Assembly (NCBI GenBank): GCA_933210815.1
Contig: OW119933.1
Span: 107,505,780 to 107,569,779 of the forward strand
Direction: 5' to 3'
Origin: Meta bourneti
Lineage: Eukaryota > Arthropoda > Arachnida > Araneae > Tetragnathidae
Length of the DNA stretch: 64,000 nucleotides
A program made the position numbers and the translations under genes. The notes beneath the pieces were generated by a model, which worked only from the letters and a program-made list of their open reading frames with translations, did no database searches and was not told the origin of the DNA. Of the stretch, positions 57,033 to 64,000 are shown in pieces (position 1 is the stretch's first letter; each line of letters opens with the position of its first letter).

Positions 57033-60000
57033 ATGGAAGATGTTAATGAACAAGTAAGAAGGAATCATTTTATTGTTTCTGTATCCTGACGTTGTATTGG
57101 TCAATATTTCTCAGATTTTGATTCTTAATTCAAATGAGTTATACCGTGATTTTATCAAACTGATGCAACTTAGAGTTTTATGTAAAAATACAACTTATTT
57201 CTGTGTCTAAGCTTTCGATTGCTATATAAGCCTGAAAACAACTGTTAAACAAATAATATGGAAAAACCAATATTTACTGAAAATTGTTTGAGAAATTTCT
57301 AGCCTTATTGTACTTAAGGTAGAAAACGAATCTCATGAAGGAAAGCTGTTGCATTCGACGGCTGAGTATTTAATTCCATGATGTTCATTCCTAACTAACG
57401 GATTACTTCTGCATGCCTTGATATTTTTCTGGTATTTAGAATTTTAATACATATTGTGGACCACTAAATATTGTATAACCATGAAATATTCATTCTCATC
57501 AATACTACCTTCACTTTCAGAGCTTTTAAATTTCTATTAATTCATCAATTACAAGAAAATTAAGTTTCTAAATCTGCTGTATGTTTTTGTATTTTGCTTT
57601 TATTTCATTTACCAAATCAGCAACAATTTATGGATGATCACTTCCACTGTCTGCATATAGAGGCAACTCTTTGATGAATAAGTTGTTCCTAGAGATTTGC
57701 TTTACATGTGTTAAACGTGTCTTGGTTCCTGAGCTTGCGAACAGTCTGGCCCTCGTTTCACAAAAAATTATTAGAACAGTCCTACCAACCCGAATTTGTG
57801 CCTTACAGTAAAGTCTATTTTAAATATGCATCTTAAGGTTGAGAGCTGACATACTTTTCTGTCCTGTTACAGTGGAAATATTTGACCGTCCAAGTGCTAA
57901 GCTCAGATTTCCTTCAATTTTAGTTTAGAACACCCCTAGAAATATATTATTTCTGATTGCTTTCAGGTGACAAGAGACTAAAGTGACTGACTAAAAATGT
58001 ACAGGTTTTGTATACTTCATAACAGTCAATTTCGAATTGCTCCTATGATGAAGTCTCAGATTTTCATAAAACTTTTTATATCAAGTGTCCTTATATAGAT
58101 ATAAATGGAAATCATAAGTCTTATGGCGCAGCTTATCCTCTTTTGGATCTTGCGCCATAAAACCTAAATCAACCAACCAATCATAAGTCTTTTTACTTAA
58201 AGTAATTAATCTTATTTAAATTTTTAATAGAAATATCTTATGTCTATTATACGTGTTCTAAATTAAATTAAAAATAGAAATTAAATTTAGTGAGGTATAA
58301 CAGGGGATAGAAAAAGTAAGATTTCGAATTTTTTCAACAATTTAACAGGACAATTTTAAAATTATCCTTTTATATACATTTAAAATTTTGAATTCAGTTT
58401 GATTTTTAAGGCATTTTTTAGATTTAAACTGCATGATGTTGCATGTTAAACAAAAGCCCATTAGATGTAAGCTTCCAAATGAAACATTATCCTGATAAAT
58501 GACCAATAACTATCTAAAGATAAAGCAATTATTATTTAAATAATTAAAGCTTATTTACTCAAACGCTGAAGGCAAAAAATAGTTTTTATGATTTCCATTC
58601 ATTCCTCTTTATCTCTTGGGACACTAGATCATGGACTATTAAATGTTGATTCGACGTAGAATAACTGATAATAATTATTAATTAATCTCTTAATATTTAT
58701 GCCATAATCAGTACAGCTTGGATATAAAAACTTCTTTGTGGCTTTGTGTACTTTTGGCGCTTTTATTGGCGTGCTGTTTGTGTTTCCAAGGAAGAAAAAA
58801 TATATACAACTGATTCTTGCAACTACTAGGTAAGTATTTACTTTGATTAAAAAATCTTTTCTCTCAATGGAATATTGTTATAGAAGTAAGTCAAAGTTAA
58901 ATAATTTATTAGTTTTAAGTCTAATGGAACCAGGCTTTTTAACATGGATGTTATAAAAGATCATATTTTTTCTTATCAAACTTGAGTTTAGTCATGGTAA
59001 AATAAAAAAAGATAACCCTTTACAGAAATTAATAAGAGATTCAAATAATTTCGAGGTTGCCATAATTCTAATAAAGGAGTTGCCTTTGCCTTCTACAAAA
59101 AGTGTTGCCATAAGTCTTTATATCAAAGCTGTACCTAATCTGAATAAAGCAAAACACATTGAGCCCCCTTTTGATTTTTGAATTGCTATGCTCGTGCACG
59201 AGACTTGTATAATTCTCCTTCATGGAAGCCTGCAAACAATGCATACTCACACTTTTTCAACATTTTGTGCTTCTTTGCCCCTGATTTTTCCCGTTTTAAA
59301 ACAACATGATAGTGCTTTACTTCATTGTCATTCAACACCAGTTCCTCAATGACTTCTCTACATATTGCAGTGTTATGCCAGTAGGCAAGAACCCTAAAAG
59401 TGTTGATTTTCTCTTTTTATATCTTGCAATCACATGCATGGAATAACTTGTTCTTCTGAAATAGCAGCTTTTAAGTACTTTTATTAAATTAATGTAAATT
59501 ATAAGTGCAAAGCAAAAAAAATTTCACCGACATAATCATCTCGCACACATTGCACACTTCAAATGTTACAAAATAAGAAAAGTGAATTTTCAGAAGTTTA
59601 ATGTTATTTATTTTGCCATTCTAAAATCCTGTATACATGGAGCGTTATGTAACGTGCATTAGTAAAGTATATCACATTGTGCGGGCATGCAAACATGCTA
59701 ACATGTGTTAGCATCTTATGCTTTAGAATAGTTCTCTGTATTTTTACTAATGTGTATCAGTTAATGCTCTGTTAAATATTTAGTGTGAACACAATCATTC
59801 TAAAACGACTTTTACTCAGATCAATGGAGAAACATAATAGTTTTCTCTTCAAAGTTGAAGACGTACGATGATGCTGTAAAAATGACTTAGAAAGCTAGGT
59901 TTTTAGATTTAATTTTGCCCCAACCCTTGTGTAGAACAAAAACTGTAGTTTTCATTTTGGGCCCCTCTGAAATTAAATTATGTCCACTGACTGAACAATG

Positions 60001-62072
60001 CAGCTATGAGGGCAGGACACATTTTGAAAAATTGTTTCTGCTGATGTGACTTTATAAGAATAAAACCTCAGAAATTATTAAAATTGAGGCTTCAAGGTAG
60101 TTCTGCATGCGCATGTGTATTTCTCTTTAGTAGGCTTGCATTAATTGAAGTACTTTTATTTTTTAAAAGGTTGCAGATAATACTGTTGAAGAACCATTTG
60201 ATTCCATTCGTCTTAGTTTAAATGAAAAAATTTGTGTTAAAATGGTAAATGAAAAAACAGTGAGAGGAACACTACGTGTGAGTAATTCTGTCTTGGTATT
60301 GTATTCTAATATATATGAAATAAAAATTATGTTTGATCAATCTTTTCTCAAAATTATCTTTGAAAAGGTAATCAATAGTATAGGTTGGAAAAGTTTTAAA
60401 TGGATTATTACATCTATAAAAGATTCAAAGGTGATTAAATAGTAATTTAAATATAAACCAACTATTTTTGAGAAAAAAGTCAAATTCGTTCTTATTGAAT
60501 TTTAAACATTACTATGTAAATTACTGCAATTGAAGAGCATTGAATAGAACTTTCCTTTATGCAAAATTATTCTTAAATTTTCTTTTGGATATTAAGTAGT
60601 TACATCTTTATCTTAAAAACCAAGTACAATAGCAAATTATATACTTTATATCAAAAGAGTAATTTTTATTTTAAAGACCTTATGTCATTCCTAATAAGAT
60701 AACTCATAATAGTTCATTTAGAGAGTGCAACCATAGTAATGCACCACTGTAAAGGAACAAAAAAAGGATAACATGTCTCAAAGTGGTAATCTGGCCAAAA
60801 TCAGTTAGAATATTTTGATGACATTAGATTTGTGTTTCTGTCCCTCTTGTCCTCATACATACATATTTGTCCAATGTTCATTAAGATGTTCAGTCCACAA
60901 TGGCCAGTATTTTCATGATTAAAAACACATTGAGAACTCCTAGATGGTTGAAGGAAAGAGGATTAGTGGAAGTCTCCATGGAATCTTAAGATTCATTTTT
61001 ATTTATTTACATTTGACTGAAATGCATTGAAAAGTGAATCCTTACGTCCAATTCTTATTAGATGTGAATGTTTACAGTTATAGTCTGTTGGTGAGTGATA
61101 TAAAATTTTCAATTAAAATAAATAACATTAATAAAGCTAATTGTATTTTAATTTCTTTTTATAAGGCTTCTGATCGGCATTTAAATATGCTTCTTGCTGA
61201 TGCAGAAGAATTTACAGAAATTATTTTAGTAAATGAAGAGGCTCTAGAGAACAAGTATATCGAGTAAGAAATTTTTATGAAACTATTATTCTTAATTTAA
61301 CTTGTATATACTTCGATATGCTTTTAATCTTTTTTATATAATGGATGTTGGTTATAAAATTATCTAAAAATTAACTTTCATTATACTGTTCGATTTCATA
61401 GGTGACAAAAATTAGAAGTTAAGAATTCTATTACATTATTGTTTCTAAATATTTGACTATTGTAATTTCTGTAACAAGTTGGTTAAGATCTTTCTTTCTA
61501 GAAACATGAAAATAAAATATTAAATAAAGATTTTTTTGGAAATAAAGTATCACATTCAACTTAAAAGACATTAAATTGTTGAAAAATAAATTCCTTATTT
61601 TTTGACAAACATGCAGTGAAGTGGTTAAAGCATTTTACATATTATTTGTTTGACATTAGTTTCAAGCTAACAGCTTTTTAAAGTAAGGAACCTTGGGTTA
61701 AGATGAGCCTCCAAATATATTTATTTTATACATCCTCCAATTGCTTTCTTAACTCTTTCTGTTATGTTACTTCCAAGAACTCACAACCACCTTTCACATA
61801 AGTAATTACGATAGTCAACTAGGTTGAAATTAACTTATTTGATTATGTTTTTGACTCTACATATTGAATTAAGTTACCTCGAAGTCTTCTAAAAATTTAG
61901 AAGCCCATTTCCTTGGTATGCATTTCATGTATAGTATTCATACTTTCAACGTTTAAAAGTGTGGTGTTTTATGACACTAATTTATTTTCAGACAGCACAG
62001 AGAACAGTGCCAATGCTATTTGTTCAAGGTGATGAAGTGATATTTATCACTCTAACAAGAGGCAAAAAGTAA
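57033..62072 (+). pseudogene. LSM3-like second copy, probably a pseudogene
   Basis: This is a diverged copy of the LSM3 locus in the right arm. Exon 1 is 57033-57053 (MEDVNEQ, then GTAAGA). Exon 2 is 60170-60277, 36 codons (VADNTVEEPFDSIRLSLNEK to RGTLR, then GTGAGT). Exon 3 is 61166-61263 (ASDRHLNMLLADAEE...). Exon 4 is 61992-62072 (PMLFVQGDEVIFI, ending GKK and TAA). Exon positions and splice signals match the left copy. Exon 3 is 98 nt against 96 nt, so splicing at the retained GTAAG shifts exon 4 out of frame. Many conserved residues have changed: LDLIRL to FDSIRL, RNDR/RNER to VNEK, and the Sm2 RGDG to QGDE. Its unspliced exons are still open, so a recently decayed paralogue or an unusual splice form cannot be excluded. 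Confidence 0.8.
58122..58178 (+). mobile_element. SINE family B 3' fragment with 12-bp TSD
   Basis: A 57-bp insert ending CATAAAACCTAAATCAACCA, flanked by AATCATAAGTCT at 58,110-58,121 and 58,179-58,190. The left arm has the site without insert near 6,450-6,462. This shows the SINE moved in by LINE-type retroposition after the duplication. Confidence 0.82.
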
Positions 62073-62171
62073 TTTATATAATTTGAAAGATATATGATTC
62101 ATGATCACAATCTTGCTTCACAAACATGTATAAACTTTTAATAAAAAATTTTCAATAATTAATGTTTCTGT

Positions 62172-63503
62172 CATGGTATGCTGATTTAAATCAAGTGATT
62201 TTTATTTTAAAAGTCATTGATTTAAATAAAAAAAATTTAATTTCTTTCTTTTCTGTATTAAGTTTTTGAAAATTCAAAATGGAATAACTATAAACAAGTA
62301 GTATGTTATTTTATTCAAATAAGTTAAGAACTATATCAAATAAATTAAGTAATATGTATGAAAAAATACACTTAGTCGCAATGAAAATGTTTTCTGCAGT
62401 ATCAAAAGCATTTCAGTTTTGCACATAAATCTTTATAATTGGGAATTTTAATATTTTCATTTTGTATGTGTTGTGTTGGATAAATTTTATGCCTTGATCC
62501 CTAGGTATTCTTTACACTGCTACATAACTATTCTGTAATTATAGAATTCAAATTTTGAATGTAAAATTAAATTTGCCCAGTTGACGATTGAGTATAAATT
62601 GACAAAATTGATTATGGATGCAGCGGAAAGCTATTTTTATGATTATGATGATTTTATTGGAAGCTCAAAATTCCACTCAATTGACTGGGAGAATGCTATT
62701 AAACTTATTCTATGCTATTCATAGAGAAAAACTTTATTTTCTTGTATGTTACCCTTTCTCGTGTGCTTGGAATATAACTTTGAAATACTAATTTGTGCTG
62801 AAAATCTGAAAATAGGCATATATGATTTCAATTGATGCATATGTTTATATCTTGTCTCATTTTTTACTATTTACTTACAAATAATATTTTTTCAGAAATA
62901 ATATTTTTATCAAGCTAATTATTAATGAGAAGTAGGTATGTTTTCATGAGTTTTGTTGCAAGTTCCTTTTTTTATTTTCTATTGGTGACATAATTTTTTT
63001 GAAAAACAAGTCTAACAAATTAATTACTTAATATAAAAATAAATAAAGAGATTCTATACATTTTATTCATATATAATAAATATGCAATGCAAAAATATGA
63101 AATTTGTCTCATTTTGATTAATTTATAGAAAAATTTATAATATGCTGTTTGGGATCCCACAACCTTATTTATCTAGGTCCAAAAAATTTCATGCTACCAG
63201 TTATGGGTGAAAATCAAACTAATCTAAACTGCTCAAGAACCAAATCTGAAAACATTGCTTATGCATGGCATTTGTTGTGCTGTTTTTTTGCTCTATCATG
63301 TGATTAACTTTGCTAATTCCTATATTGTGTTTTAATCTTTCAAAAATTTACCCTGCTATATTTCCTAGTTCATTAATGTTATTCATAAATATTAATGTTT
63401 AACATAAATTAAAACTATACAAACTACACATTATTTGCATGTCTCATGTGAACAAGTTTAAACTAGTACAGGAAACTAGTGTAATCATTTTTTTCATACC
63501 CTG
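62172..63503 (-). mobile_element. hAT-like element, type 1, with perfect 8-bp TSD
   Basis: Starts CATGGTATGCTGATTTAAAT and ends CATACCCTG. It is flanked by GTTTCTGT at 62,164-62,171 and again at 63,504-63,511. At 1,332 bp it is shorter than the copy at 4,077 but collinear with it in reverse. No transposase is present. Confidence 0.85.
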
Positions 63504-63511
63504 GTTTCTGT

Positions 63512-64000
63512 TTTTGTTATTTAAGGGACTACACTTCCAATGAGATCAGAATTGTAATATTTTTATTAATTTCCATTTGCTTCAAATAAAATTACTCTTG
63601 GAAGAAATTGAGTTTTGGACACTGAATTATAAAATAGAAAAGTATATAATTAAAGAAGCCAAGCAGATTTCAAAAGACGTAGTTTAAAGTCCTTAGAAAA
63701 GAAGATAAGACAGAAAACCTTTTATGGAAATAACAGAAATTAGTAACACTGACTAAAAAGTAAATTTTGATCAACAAAATGTTTTTTTTTAAACTTTATG
63801 CACTTACAGCATAAATCAAGCATGTCAAACTCAAAATCTAACACGTGCCAAATTAAACAAGGTCTAAGTTGATGTGGGTCGCAAAAAAGCAAAAACTTCA
63901 ATTTTTATAGAAACGTAAATTTATTTGGAAAACACAGTATAAAAAGAACAAGGACAAAGGTAAAATTAATGTTTTCTTCCTGACACTTGGCATCTCTTCT
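63512..64000. other. AT-rich DNA at window end
   Basis: No feature recognised. It lies downstream of the decayed LSM3-like copy; its left-arm counterpart would be outside the window. Confidence 0.35.

Larger units (their letters stand above)
56690..62160. repeat. Right arm, segment I, of the LSM3 inverted duplication
   Basis: This is the inverted partner of 1-8,965. It is shorter because it lacks the mariner, hAT-like, DUF4817-type and Merlin insertions of the left arm. It begins next to a SINE 3' fragment (about 56,585-56,680). It ends near an hAT-like element with a perfect 8-bp target duplication at 62,164. It contains the decayed LSM3-like gene. Confidence 0.85.

Noticed and set aside
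1..64000. CRISPR arrays, operons, phage or bacterial features
   Set aside because: The content is eukaryotic: spliced genes, LTR and non-LTR retroelements and SINEs. No regularly spaced repeats with unique spacers were seen.

Overview
This is eukaryotic DNA: AT-rich, intron-containing, and dense with relics of many transposon classes. The mix suggests an arthropod, probably a spider or other chelicerate: mariner and Tc1 elements, a Merlin element, a DUF4817-type mariner relative, Ty3/gypsy and copia retroelements, jockey-like LINEs and tRNA-derived SINEs. The organism is inferred; no bacterial, phage or CRISPR feature was seen. The only host gene I can name is LSM3 (U6 snRNA-associated Sm-like protein), carried twice.

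The main architecture is a large, broken, diverged inverted duplication. The left arm (1 to about 8,965, then about 9,090 to 11,190) carries LSM3 on the minus strand with canonical sequence; its last exon lies beyond the window. The right arm (about 48,130 to 49,700, then about 56,690 to 62,160) carries a second LSM3-like gene on the plus strand. That copy keeps its exon layout and splice sites but has drifted and has a +2 nt length change in exon 3, so it is called a pseudogene. Several elements sit in one arm while the other keeps the empty target site: a mariner, an hAT-like element, a Merlin and a pogo/Tigger element in the left arm, and a SINE in the right. These insertions therefore post-date the duplication.

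Between the arms (11.2 to 48.1 kb) lie a Tc1 fragment, a 3'-truncated jockey LINE, a copia fragment, a SINE cluster, a Tc1 with one nonsense codon, a decayed gypsy element with both LTRs (23,749-28,292), and an array of locally duplicated anonymous segments (30.5-45.9 kb). There are also a BED-finger hAT 5' end (37.6-38.3 kb) and a 5' half of a second gypsy element (41.6-43.8 kb, minus). Candidate host exons are a phase-matched pair at 21,004-21,105 and 29,308-29,408, with the Tc1 and gypsy in the intron; a three-exon chain at about 39.69-41.38 kb; and a possible terminal exon at 51,656-51,788.

A non-autonomous hAT-like repeat family recurs across the window: CAGGGTATG ends, GATTTAAATC motifs near both ends and 8-bp target duplications. 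Coordinates of decayed elements are by eye and approximate unless a target duplication is given.
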